Source: a virus. From it: a stretch of DNA of 47,828 bases. The notes beneath the pieces are model-generated. The model saw only the letters and a program-made list of their open reading frames with translations, ran no database searches and was not told the origin of the DNA. Positions within the stretch are counted from its first letter, which is position 1, and every line of letters begins with the position of its first letter. The stretch covers positions 1-47,828 of the IMG/VR virus record IMGVR_UViG_3300032265_000622. The stretch is one strand, 5' to 3'. The position numbers were made by a program, and so were the translations under genes. Below are positions 1 to 7,352 of this stretch, one piece after another.

Positions 1-53
1 AATCACTTTATTCTAGTATGACCGAGCAGCTCAGATAATGCTCTATCATTCCA

Positions 54-71
54 TCGCCCGGAAACGGGCGA
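54..71. other. GC-rich hairpin with GAAA tetraloop
   Basis: TCGCCCG-GAAA-CGGGCGA forms a perfect 7-bp stem capped by a stable GNRA-type tetraloop. No T-run follows on either strand, so it is not a standard intrinsic terminator. It may be a 3'-end stabiliser or an RNA processing site for a transcript entering from the left. No gene is visible in positions 1-176; this hairpin and the two at 115-165 are all I see there. Confidence 0.5.
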
Positions 72-106
72 ATTATGACTTCACAGTCTAGATAATATTA
101 AAGAAG

Positions 107-146
107 AAAGAAAAAGTAATTGCTTGAGTTTACGAAAGCAATTACT
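107..146 (-). terminator. Probable intrinsic terminator of the gp26 transcript
   Basis: AGTAATTGCTT (115-125) and AAGCAATTACT (136-146) form an 11-bp perfect stem with a 10-nt loop. Read on the minus strand the stem is followed by TTTTTCTTTCTTC, a T-rich tail. It lies 30-60 bases after the stop codon of the last minus-strand gene (177), where the end of the gp26 transcript is expected. Confidence 0.6.
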
Positions 147-165
147 GATGAGCTTTAGCTCATCA
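146..165. other. Second stem-loop downstream of the gp26 unit
   Basis: TGATGAGC-TTTA-GCTCATCA is a perfect 8-bp stem with a 4-nt loop. It abuts and shares one base with the terminator stem at 115-146, so the two can form tandem hairpins. No T-run follows on either strand. It may reinforce termination or protect the 3' end. Confidence 0.5.
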
Positions 166-176
166 CTTAACAATGA

Positions 177-404
177 TTAAAAGAAAGGAAGTCCTGAAGT
201 TTTAGTTGTTTCGAGATTTTCTTTTATAAGTTCCCCGATAGCTTCTCTATCTTCATTACCTAATTGCCATGCTTCATCATAGGTTATACCACCTCGCATA
301 TACCAACAGATCTGTACTATATCTTTCCTAAGAGATTTTGATTCTCGTTCGAGCATGTCAACTTCACTGAGTATCTCCTCCATGCTCATATTAAGGAGTC
401 TCAT
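177..404 (-). CDS. Small tail-assembly protein, likely frameshift extension of gp26
   Basis: A 75-aa, probably helical protein. It contains the stretch RGGITYDEAWQLGNEDRE followed by acidic residues and ends in GLPFF. A GG-[IL]-x-[YL]-[DE]-E pattern followed by a 'DRE...L...N' helix resembles, in my reading, the T/E' portions of frameshifted tail chaperones in other phages. Its ATG overlaps the gp26 stop (ATGA), and the frame is exactly -1 relative to gp26. There is no Shine-Dalgarno ahead of this ATG; the upstream bases are the T-rich end of gp26. It may therefore be made mainly as the C-terminal part of a gp26 fusion of about 360 aa, or by translational coupling. The expected role is to bind the tape measure and tail tube during tail assembly. 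Independent expression cannot be excluded. Confidence 0.65.
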   Translation of the reverse strand: MRLLNMSMEEILSEVDMLERESKSLRKDIVQICWYMRGGITYDEAWQLGNEDREAIGELIKENLETTKTSGLPFF

Positions 405-1258
405 ACGAAAAAATTTGATTGGTCAAACGTTATCGGAATTTCGTAGGACGCAGGAACACCTCTGTCGATATCTTCCTGAGGAGACTGAACTACTAATGGT
501 TTGATACTGCTCTTGCGACGCATATCATTGACGTGATCCATTACTTTATTAAAATAACTTTTATCGGTGTTGTTAAAGAATTCCATTATCTGTTTCTTGT
601 CAGTAACCTTAGCATCCGGAGTATCGATACTGATGACACTAGATATAAACAGATCTAGCGTAAAGTCTGTTAACTTTTTAAAAGCTAGATTAAAATGCAC
701 GAGTTTTTCATCATCGGGCATATTTTGGTCGTCTACTATCTTGAATATCCTCTGTTCTTGGAAAGTTTTCTGAGCATTAACAGTAAACTGCTTGTAGGTC
801 ATGGGGCGTATCTCTACAGTTATCTCATCATTTATGATCACGTACGGCTCGTATTCAAATACGATTAGCTGATCTAACAGTTCTCTGAGATTAACTTCAT
901 AGTCTCTCTCTTCTACGATAACAGGAACCTTAGTGGTTAATGTCATCCTCTCACCGTAGCTAGCCATCCTTATGGCTATCATGATAGCATCTAGGTCTAT
1001 CTGCGGTACTGCCCAAGGATCTAGGATATTTGGTATACAGCTACGTATCACTTCAACAGTCGCATCACCATTGAGCAATGCATCTGGTGTTTTCATCATC
1101 ATTTCGTCTTTTGCAGTGAGGGGAAACACAGGAACTTCTCCTGTGGAAGGCATATCTATTGTGCCTTTGGGATAGTAAGCGCCTTTGCTGGGCAAAGACA
1201 GATATATCTTAGGTTGCCTAAAATATTTCCTCAAAGGGTTATTAAGATCTTGAGCCAC
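401..1258 (-). CDS. 26: T4 gp26-like baseplate hub/tail assembly chaperone
   Basis: This 285-aa protein starts with a GTG; GGAGG lies 7 nt upstream and there is an exact TATAAATA late promoter ahead of it. The N-terminus has the family signature NPLRKYFRQPKIYLSLPSKG, followed by 'FPLTAKDEMMMKTPDALL' and 'RPMTYKQF', and the end is DQSNFFV. These match gp26-type proteins of T4 and cyanophages. T4 gp26 was long called a baseplate hub subunit and is now thought to be a tail-assembly chaperone. The cyanophage versions I recall carry CxxC pairs; here those cysteines are absent. The ORF is longer than T4 gp26 (about 208 aa). The codons for NFF form slippery sequences just before the stop. It is transcribed away from the tape measure, unlike the order in T4. 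Confidence 0.8.
   Translation of the reverse strand: MAQDLNNPLRKYFRQPKIYLSLPSKGAYYPKGTIDMPSTGEVPVFPLTAKDEMMMKTPDALLNGDATVEVIRSCIPNILDPWAVPQIDLDAIMIAIRMASYGERMTLTTKVPVIVEERDYEVNLRELLDQLIVFEYEPYVIINDEITVEIRPMTYKQFTVNAQKTFQEQRIFKIVDDQNMPDDEKLVHFNLAFKKLTDFTLDLFISSVISIDTPDAKVTDKKQIMEFFNNTDKSYFNKVMDHVNDMRRKSSIKPLVVQSPQEDIDRGVPASYEIPITFDQSNFFV
407..416 (-). promoter_or_regulatory. Candidate -1 ribosomal frameshift site at the gp26 end
   Basis: On the minus strand the last gp26 codons read TCA AAT TTT TTC GTA TGA. Two overlapping X XXY YYZ heptamers occur in the zero frame: A AAT TTT (416-410) and T TTT TTC (413-407). A -1 slip bypasses the TGA and continues through CGT into the ATG frame of the 75-aa ORF. 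This matches the gene architecture of lambda G/GT and P2 E/E'. No obvious downstream pseudoknot was identified by eye. NFF is also a conserved protein ending as I recall the family, so the sequence could be kept for amino-acid reasons. Confidence 0.5.
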
Positions 1259-1270
1259 GGGTTTTCCTCC

Positions 1271-1278
1271 AATAAATA
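1271..1278 (+). promoter_or_regulatory. Late promoter for tape measure gene
   Basis: AATAAATA fits the NATAAATA late element and lies 52 bases ahead of the ATG at 1331. It is divergent from, and interleaved with, the minus-strand late promoter at 1298-1305. It also overlaps the leader of gp26. Confidence 0.55.
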
Positions 1279-1297
1279 AGTTATATAATACTCTAGA

Positions 1298-1305
1298 TAT
1301 TTATA
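1298..1305 (-). promoter_or_regulatory. T4-type late promoter for gp26
   Basis: The minus strand reads TATAAATA, identical to the T4 late consensus. The predicted start near 1292 would leave a leader of about 34 nt containing GGAGG (1270-1266) before the GTG at 1258. Confidence 0.75.
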
Positions 1306-1330
1306 TGAGTATATAACTGGTGAAAAAATA

Positions 1331-4201
1331 ATGGTTGAAATCCGTGGCGGTGGTACTCTCGATGGCGCACAATTAATTGATGCTGCTAGTGATTCTACTC
1401 TAAGAGAGCTTATCACTACGATACAGATGCAGGGCCAACAAGCAAAAGCCGCACAAGTTGATCAAACGGCTAAGCAGGTCAAAGCTGCGGATATCGATGC
1501 ACTGACTGAATCAACTAAAAAATCAACCAAACAATTTGATGATACTAAAGAATCTACTAAATCATTTAAAGAAAAACTAGATGAGGTCGCTAAATCTCTA
1601 GGGTCCGCATCTGCTACTCTGGCTAGCAAAGGCATCACTAGTCTATTTGATTTCTTTAGTACAGGAATGGATTCATTTCGACAACTAAGCACGATAGGCA
1701 CTGGGTTCAATGGTAATCTAACTGAACTGAGTTCAGTTGCTCTTAATGCTGGACGTAGCGTAAGCGATTTCAGCAAGATAGTAATGGAAAACTCTACTAC
1801 TTTAACTGCGTTAGGAGGTAGTGCCGAAGGCGGCGCTAGGAAATTAGCAGAAATTAGCGGACTTTTAACACAAGGACAGTTGTTGCAGAGAATGTCTGCT
1901 ATGGGTATGACTATGAAAGATATAGATCAAGCTACCCAGGCTTACATGGAATCTCAGATGAGATTAGGAACCTTAACTAGACAAAACGCTTCTGCTATCG
2001 CTGAGCATACTGCACAATTTTCTGAAGGATTAGATGGTGTTAGTCGTGCATTGGGATTGAACAGAAGTGCATTAGAAAAAGCTTCTGTTGATGTTTCAAA
2101 AGATCCTGTTATGAACCAGTTTGTACAAAATATTAGAGAAGCAGGCGGAAATGCTGAGAAAGCTTTTCAAAATCTAACAACTTTGACAGCAGCAGGCGGA
2201 GATAAACTTGCAAATGCGTTCGTACACGTTACTAATGGTCTAGTAGGTAATGATACCCTTGCCCAGGCATTATCAGGTATCAACGGGTCAGTTAGGCAGA
2301 CTATAGCTAATATATCAAAAGGAAATACAGATTTTGCTTCCAATGCACAATATCTTAAAGAAGCTGCTCAATCACAACTACGTGGATTAACAGAATCACA
2401 AATTGAAATAAATCCTAGACTATTAGAACTTAAAAAATTCGTTATAATGATGGAACAATATGGTAATGTATCACAATCTGCATTAGAAAGAGCAAAAGAT
2501 GGATTGTTAGCTAGTTATGATAGTTTTGGAGGAAGATTAGCATCTTTAAGCACCACAATGGGCACTGCTTTAAATCGTTTAATGGGTGCAATAATCGATA
2601 CTGATCTCTTTAAAAGTGTCGAAGCTGGATTGAATAGTTTAGCCAAATACTTAACCTCTGGTGAAAGTACACAAGCATTAAAGCAATTTGCTAATGGTTT
2701 AATGGAAGCATTTCAAAAAGTTTATTCAGCTATGAAAGAAGGATGGACTAATGGCACAGTTTGGACTGCAATAACGGCAGGACTAAATTCTCTTTGGAAT
2801 GATGTTGGCGGTGTATTAGAAAGAGAATTTACTAATATGTTCAATAGGTTTTTTGGAGGAAGGCCGGCAGCACCTATTAATGCAGAGCAGCAAAGTAATG
2901 ATGCGGCTCGAACAGTTGAAACACGGGGACAAGAACAGAGACAATCGTGGGATCGAACATTTACTGATGCTATAGAATCTATAAGACAAAAGGGTTTAGA
3001 ATTTTTTCATTCGTTACCTACTGCACTTACTGAAGGAGTAAACACTGCTAGAGAATCTCTAAGTAGTGTTTTTGGGATGGTCAGTGAATTCGTATCAACC
3101 TTGCCGGAACGTGTGTCGTTTGCTAAAAAAGAACTGCAAAATATCATAGACAGCATTAGTTTAGATAGCATAGGACAAAAGATATCTAATTTTGCTAAAG
3201 AACTGCAAAATATCATAGACAGCATTAGTTTAGATAGCATAGGACAAAAGATATCTAATTTTGCTAAAGATATCAATTCTAGTATACAAACTATAGACCT
3301 AACTAAATTTAACGATTTTATGGCAAATATCCGAGGATTAAGCCTTTCATCCTTGACTGGAGAGATGGAAAGAGTACCAGGGATAGTAGCTAGGGTAAAG
3401 GAAAGTCTAACTGGATTTTCTGATGTTGTTAGGATAGAAATAGACAAATTAAATGAAATTTTCAAACCCGGCGCATCAGGACCTGAAGCGATACAAAATA
3501 TCAGCAGGGCACTAATGCAATTTGAAGGACCGTTGAGAACTTTAATTAACAACATAAGCGGATTGAACGGAGAAACTGCGCAAACATTAACTTCTTCTTC
3601 TATCAGTAACGTATTGACTAGCATAACTGGTTTCATAGAAAAAACAACGCAGGGTATAAAAACTTTAGAAAATATCAACCCAGAACAGATGCAGAGAAAC
3701 ATGGGTGCTATACGTTCTATAGGCGTAGAAATGAGGCAGTTTTTTGATAATTTTGGCGTTGGAACAGCTTGGAGCACTTTTATCGGAAATGTGTCAGGCG
3801 CTTTTGATACTGTATCTGAAAACATAAAAAAATTACAAAATATCAATGTAGATGCAGTAAATGGTATCGTGACCTCAATGAATCAGCTCAAAGGTATAGG
3901 AGCTAGTTTAGGTGCAGATATACAGGGAGTTACTACATTTACAGAAAGTGTTAGTGTATTGAGGCGAGAGCTAGAAGCAGGTGCTTCTGCTGCTGAACGC
4001 ATCAAAGCAGCAGCAGGAAGCTTACCTGCTGGTACTGGTGGCATAGCTGGAGCTAATAATTATAATCAAATAGATCCCAATCAAATATACCAAACAATGA
4101 GAGATATTAATGGTTCACTAGGTAGTTTAAACAATTATCTAAACACCATAGCAGCTAATTCTGCCGCACCGAGTGCTCCTGCTATAACTCATCGACAATA
4201 A
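1331..4201 (+). CDS. Tail tape measure protein
   Basis: A 956-aa, mostly helical protein rich in Ala, Ser, Gln, Leu and Ile. It has long heptad-like segments and no signal peptide. The region at about residues 110-330 ('FRQLSTIGTGFNG', 'GRSVSDFS', 'TTLTALGGSAEGGARK', then 'RSALEKASVD') resembles tape-measure proteins of many contractile-tailed phages. It would act as the ruler inside the tail tube, as gp29 (about 590 aa) does in T4. The divergent neighbour is the gp26-like chaperone, which fits a tape-measure/chaperone pair. Residues 601-646 contain a perfect tandem duplication of 23 residues, which should affect tail length. The Shine-Dalgarno is weak (GGTG). There is no detectable lysozyme or peptidase motif. 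It is probably gp29-equivalent, but I cannot show sequence homology to T4 gp29 by eye. Confidence 0.7.
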   Translation: MVEIRGGGTLDGAQLIDAASDSTLRELITTIQMQGQQAKAAQVDQTAKQVKAADIDALTESTKKSTKQFDDTKESTKSFKEKLDEVAKSLGSASATLASKGITSLFDFFSTGMDSFRQLSTIGTGFNGNLTELSSVALNAGRSVSDFSKIVMENSTTLTALGGSAEGGARKLAEISGLLTQGQLLQRMSAMGMTMKDIDQATQAYMESQMRLGTLTRQNASAIAEHTAQFSEGLDGVSRALGLNRSALEKASVDVSKDPVMNQFVQNIREAGGNAEKAFQNLTTLTAAGGDKLANAFVHVTNGLVGNDTLAQALSGINGSVRQTIANISKGNTDFASNAQYLKEAAQSQLRGLTESQIEINPRLLELKKFVIMMEQYGNVSQSALERAKDGLLASYDSFGGRLASLSTTMGTALNRLMGAIIDTDLFKSVEAGLNSLAKYLTSGESTQALKQFANGLMEAFQKVYSAMKEGWTNGTVWTAITAGLNSLWNDVGGVLEREFTNMFNRFFGGRPAAPINAEQQSNDAARTVETRGQEQRQSWDRTFTDAIESIRQKGLEFFHSLPTALTEGVNTARESLSSVFGMVSEFVSTLPERVSFAKKELQNIIDSISLDSIGQKISNFAKELQNIIDSISLDSIGQKISNFAKDINSSIQTIDLTKFNDFMANIRGLSLSSLTGEMERVPGIVARVKESLTGFSDVVRIEIDKLNEIFKPGASGPEAIQNISRALMQFEGPLRTLINNISGLNGETAQTLTSSSISNVLTSITGFIEKTTQGIKTLENINPEQMQRNMGAIRSIGVEMRQFFDNFGVGTAWSTFIGNVSGAFDTVSENIKKLQNINVDAVNGIVTSMNQLKGIGASLGADIQGVTTFTESVSVLRRELEAGASAAERIKAAAGSLPAGTGGIAGANNYNQIDPNQIYQTMRDINGSLGSLNNYLNTIAANSAAPSAPAITHRQ
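3131..3268 (+). repeat. Perfect 69-bp tandem duplication in tape measure
   Basis: Two adjacent identical 69-bp copies (3131-3199 and 3200-3268) each encode 23 residues beginning ELQNIIDSIS and ending SNFAK. A partial match, TTTGCTAAA, precedes copy 1 at 3119-3127 and also ends each copy, so recombination across this 9-mer could have created the duplication. The absence of any silent difference indicates a recent event or an assembly artefact. Confidence 0.95.
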
Positions 4202-4258
4202 TAAATTCTCAACTTCGTAACAGATGCGATAAGTAATAAGATACGATGGAGAAATCGA

Positions 4259-5983
4259 GTGTCCTGGAAGAAATATTTTAGCCCTGTTAATAGAGATGGA
4301 AGGCTCAGCCCCCTTGGTAGTGATCCAGGTGGAAGCCAAGCATCAAAGACCAATTACAGCAGCTATCTCCCTGATGTTTATGTTGGTAATCCCAATCGTA
4401 TCGAACGCTATCTACAGTATGATACTATGGATACAGACAGCGAAGTTAACGCTGCATTGGATATCATAGCAGAATTCAGCACACAGAAAAACAGAGAAAA
4501 CAATACACCTTTTTTTGTTAGCCTAAGAGACAAAGCCACTAGCGTAGAACTTAAACTGATCAAAGAATATCTACAAAAATGGTGCAAGCTACAGCAGTTA
4601 GAGACACGAATTTTCCGTATTTTTCGCAATGTTTGCAAATATGGTGACGTTTTCTTCATACGAGATCCAGAAACTAAAAAATGGTTTTATGTTGATCCAG
4701 GAAAGATAACCAAAATCATAGTTAACGAAAGTGACGGAAAGAAACCCGAACAGTACGTTATACGTGATCTAAATCCAAATTTCCATAATCTAGTGGTAAC
4801 TCAGATAAGTCCTAGCAATGCCACTAATCAACCAACTGGTACTGCTTATGCTAGTGGCGGAGCTGGTCCTCGTGGTATGACAGGTGCCTTCCCACAGCAG
4901 GCCGGAACTAGATTCAGCATTGGCCAGAACGAGATGGCTATACCTGCTAAACACATGGTACACATCAGTTTAAGCGAAGGTTTAGACAATAATTTTCCTT
5001 TTGGTAATAGCTTGCTTGAAAGTGTTTTCAAAGTCTACAAACAAAAAGAATTGCTCGAAGATGCTATCCTAATCTATCGTATACAGCGTGCGCCTGAGCG
5101 CAGGATATTCTATATCGATGTGGGAAATATGCCGAGCCATATGGCCATGCAGTTCGTAGAACGTGTGAAAAACGAGATACATCAGCGTCGCATACCTAGT
5201 TCAGTGGGTGGTGGTACTAGCGTCGTTGACTCTAGCTATAATCCTCTATCGATCAACGAAGATTACTTCTTTCCTCAAACAGCAGAAGGTCGTGGATCTA
5301 AGGTAGAAACGCTTCCGGGCGGTACAAATCTCGGTGAAATCGACGATTTGCGTTATTTTACTAATAAACTGTTCCGTGCGTTGCGCATTCCTAGCAGCTA
5401 CTTACCAACCGGATCAGACGACAGTGCAAACACGTTTAATGACGGAAGAGTTGGAACTGCTTATATACAAGAGCTAAGATTTAACAAGTACTGCGAGCGC
5501 CTACAATCGCTAATGGAAGGCGAAATTGACAAAGAATTTAAAGTTTATCTATATGAAAACGGAATCACTATAGATGACAGTCTTTTCAGTTTGAGATTTA
5601 ATCCTCCGCAAAATTTTGCTGCTTACAGGCTTAGCGAGCTAGATGCGCAGCGTGTTCCAACGTTCCAGGCACTGGAGCAAATCCCCTATCTCAGCAAGAG
5701 ATTTACCATGAAACGCTTCTTAGGACTCAGCCCAGAAGAAATAATGGAAAACGAAGCCATGTGGAAGCAAGAACATAAAGAAGTTTCTGCAGAACCAGTG
5801 CCTGCGAGCGCAGAACTACGTAGCGCAGGAATAACTCCGACAGGAATCCAGGATGCAATGAATCCTCAACCTGAAGGAAATCCTGAAGCAGAACAGGCAG
5901 CACCCGGTGGTGCAGCAGCGCCTATGGCAGGACAAGCAGCACCTAGTGGAGTGATGGCTCCGGGCGCTGCTCCAGGAATGTAA
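4259..5983 (+). CDS. 20: Portal vertex protein gp20
   Basis: A 574-aa portal protein (T4 gp20 is 524 aa). It forms the dodecameric portal at the special vertex through which DNA is packaged and to which the neck attaches. Recognisable gp20 blocks include SEVNAALDIIAEFSTQ, 'PEHMVHISLSEGL'-like text (here PAKHMVHISLSEGL), 'IYRIQRAPERRIFYIDVGNMP', the 'GRGSKVETLPGG' loop, 'LFRALRIPSSYL' and the helical wing ending at 'MKRFLGLSPEE'. The C-terminal 60 residues are a low-complexity Ala/Pro/Gly/Met tail that T4 lacks. The start is GTG with GGAG upstream. It heads the head-gene cassette; the stop at 5983 is followed immediately by a late promoter octamer. Confidence 0.95.
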   Translation: MSWKKYFSPVNRDGRLSPLGSDPGGSQASKTNYSSYLPDVYVGNPNRIERYLQYDTMDTDSEVNAALDIIAEFSTQKNRENNTPFFVSLRDKATSVELKLIKEYLQKWCKLQQLETRIFRIFRNVCKYGDVFFIRDPETKKWFYVDPGKITKIIVNESDGKKPEQYVIRDLNPNFHNLVVTQISPSNATNQPTGTAYASGGAGPRGMTGAFPQQAGTRFSIGQNEMAIPAKHMVHISLSEGLDNNFPFGNSLLESVFKVYKQKELLEDAILIYRIQRAPERRIFYIDVGNMPSHMAMQFVERVKNEIHQRRIPSSVGGGTSVVDSSYNPLSINEDYFFPQTAEGRGSKVETLPGGTNLGEIDDLRYFTNKLFRALRIPSSYLPTGSDDSANTFNDGRVGTAYIQELRFNKYCERLQSLMEGEIDKEFKVYLYENGITIDDSLFSLRFNPPQNFAAYRLSELDAQRVPTFQALEQIPYLSKRFTMKRFLGLSPEEIMENEAMWKQEHKEVSAEPVPASAELRSAGITPTGIQDAMNPQPEGNPEAEQAAPGGAAAPMAGQAAPSGVMAPGAAPGM

Positions 5984-5991
5984 GATAAATA
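5984..5991 (+). promoter_or_regulatory. Late promoter directly ahead of the 80-aa ORF
   Basis: GATAAATA starts next to the gp20 stop codon. With T4 late spacing (octamer at -13 to -6) the predicted +1 is 5997, the A of the next ATG, so the mRNA for that start would have no leader. Confidence 0.55.
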
Positions 5992-5996
5992 AGATT

Positions 5997-6239
5997 ATGA
6001 TATTACGTGAATTATTTTACTTTAACAACAATCAGAAAGAAATGAGTCAGGACGATAGATACGATCCAGATCGAGATGATTCTGTGGTTAAAAAAGGAGA
6101 TACACGCAAGATATCACTAACTCTAAAACAGATCAATCGCTTGAGAAAAGCTAGCGATCTGCACGAATTAGAGACGCAGAAAGACAATGATTTTTTTAGC
6201 AAAATGTATGCGGCCCCCCCTCCACAACCCGCAGCGTGA
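5997..6239 (+). CDS. Conserved small protein between portal and core genes
   Basis: An 80-aa charged protein of unknown function. The central part, 'DRYDPDRDDSVVKKGDTRK' then 'LTLKQINRLRKASDLHE', resembles small proteins found between gp20 and gp21 in cyano- and other marine T4-like phages, where it is usually hypothetical. The end is Pro/Ala-rich (AAPPPQPAA). The first ATG (5997) has no Shine-Dalgarno and falls at the predicted start site of the late promoter. An internal ATG at 6042 (MSQDDRYDP) has only a weak AGAAAG upstream; the conserved part begins there, so the shorter 65-aa form is possible. The position suggests a role in prohead core assembly or portal function, which is inference only. 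Confidence 0.65.
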   Translation: MILRELFYFNNNQKEMSQDDRYDPDRDDSVVKKGDTRKISLTLKQINRLRKASDLHELETQKDNDFFSKMYAAPPPQPAA

Positions 6240-6240
6240 T

Positions 6241-6248
6241 GATAAATA
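6241..6248 (+). promoter_or_regulatory. Late promoter for the head core operon
   Basis: GATAAATA begins two bases after the stop of the 80-aa ORF. It would drive the core protein, gp21, gp22 and gp23 with a leader of about 140 nt before the ATG at 6394. Confidence 0.6.
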
Positions 6249-6270
6249 AATTTGTGCAACGAAGTGAAAG

Positions 6271-6289
6271 CAACAGTTTATGACTGTTG
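6271..6289 (+). other. Stem-loop in the leader of the core protein gene
   Basis: CAACAGT-TTATG-ACTGTTG is a perfect 7-bp stem with a 5-nt loop about 20 nt after the predicted late transcription start. No T-run follows, so it is not a terminator. It could stabilise the 5' end of the mRNA or be an attenuator or protein-binding element. The rest of the 6250-6393 leader is pyrimidine-rich without an obvious reading frame. Confidence 0.5.
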
Positions 6290-6393
6290 TCATATAATTT
6301 TCAAAATCCTTCTTTTTTGGCCTATTTCCACACCATCCTTTTCACATTCATTTAAATAATACGACAGCCTTAGCAACCAAAAAGGAGACACTG

Positions 6394-7341
6394 ATGGCCA
6401 GCGTAAACAAGTTTGAACAGCTGCTCGAGTACGTAGTAAACGGCGAGCAATCAAAAGCAGAGGAGCTATTCCACGCACTAGTGGTAGCTAAATCCCGTGA
6501 AATTTATGAAAACCTCATCAATGAAGAAATGGAAGAGGAAGAAATGGATGAAGCCATGGAAGAAGAAGACATGGACGAATCTATGGAAGAAGAAGATATG
6601 GACGAATCCATGGATGACGACAGCGGCTACGGCGGCGACGAGACCGATGATATGGTCGACGATATGAAAGATCCAGAGGGTGATGAGCCTAGCGACGACG
6701 ATGAATCAGACCATATGGGCCACGATGAAGGTTCAGAAGATGATCGTCTAAACGATCTAGAAGATGCACTAAACGACCTTAAGGCAGAGTTTGAAATGCT
6801 AGTTAAGGGCGAAGAGCACGAAGAAGAAGGTGATCCAAGTCACCACGGTGATGTACACATGAGCGATATCGAACACGATATGCAGGGTGGTGGTCACGAC
6901 GAAATGGGCGGCGGAATGTTCGAAGAAGAAATCGAAGAGATCGCAATGAGCCCAGCAGAAATGATGCGCGAATATGTTGATAAGATCGGCGAGCCATACA
7001 AGAGCGGCAACGGTATATCAAATACTAAAGAAGGCGGACATGTTGGAGCACAAGCTGGTTCAGTAACTGGTACTACTAACACTAAGTCAGTAGTTGCTAA
7101 GAAGAACGACATGGGTGGCACAACTGCTAACATCGCACGTGGTGGCGAAGCTGGTAAGGGTGGTACACAGGGTGGCTTGTTAAACCCAACTACTAAGGAA
7201 GAGAACTTTAGAAACATCAATGTTCCAGGCGGAAATGCTGGTAAGACTGGTTTCACACACCGAGTAAGTGACGGACACGGCACTGAGAAAAAGGGCAAGG
7301 GTGAGACTGGCGGAACTAACACAAAGAGCCTCTTTAGGTAA
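6394..7341 (+). CDS. 67: gp67-like acidic prohead core protein, enlarged
   Basis: A 315-aa protein with AAGGAG upstream. Residues 1-45 form a helix-rich head (KFEQLLEYVVNGEQSKAEEL) like the start of T4 gp67. A highly acidic tract follows (about 45-120) with degenerate repeats of EEEDMDESM. Next come a helical segment (LEDALNDLKAEFEMLV), a His/Met/Asp-rich stretch and a segment MSPAEMMREYVDKI. The Gly/Thr/Lys-rich tail contains 'KNDMGGTTANIARGG' and 'GLLNPTTKEE'. T4 gp67 has only 80 aa; gp67 and gp68 are separate core proteins there, so this may cover both roles. In T4 the core proteins are degraded by gp21 after assembly. The gene sits directly before gp21 as expected. Confidence 0.75.
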   Translation: MASVNKFEQLLEYVVNGEQSKAEELFHALVVAKSREIYENLINEEMEEEEMDEAMEEEDMDESMEEEDMDESMDDDSGYGGDETDDMVDDMKDPEGDEPSDDDESDHMGHDEGSEDDRLNDLEDALNDLKAEFEMLVKGEEHEEEGDPSHHGDVHMSDIEHDMQGGGHDEMGGGMFEEEIEEIAMSPAEMMREYVDKIGEPYKSGNGISNTKEGGHVGAQAGSVTGTTNTKSVVAKKNDMGGTTANIARGGEAGKGGTQGGLLNPTTKEENFRNINVPGGNAGKTGFTHRVSDGHGTEKKGKGETGGTNTKSLFR

Positions 7342-7352
7342 GGAACTGATAA

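Noticed and set aside
1-100. Possible tRNA around the GAGCAGCTCAG... and CGCCCG hairpins
   Set aside because: There is no T-loop GTTCRA, no 7-bp acceptor stem and no CCA end; only separate hairpins are supported.
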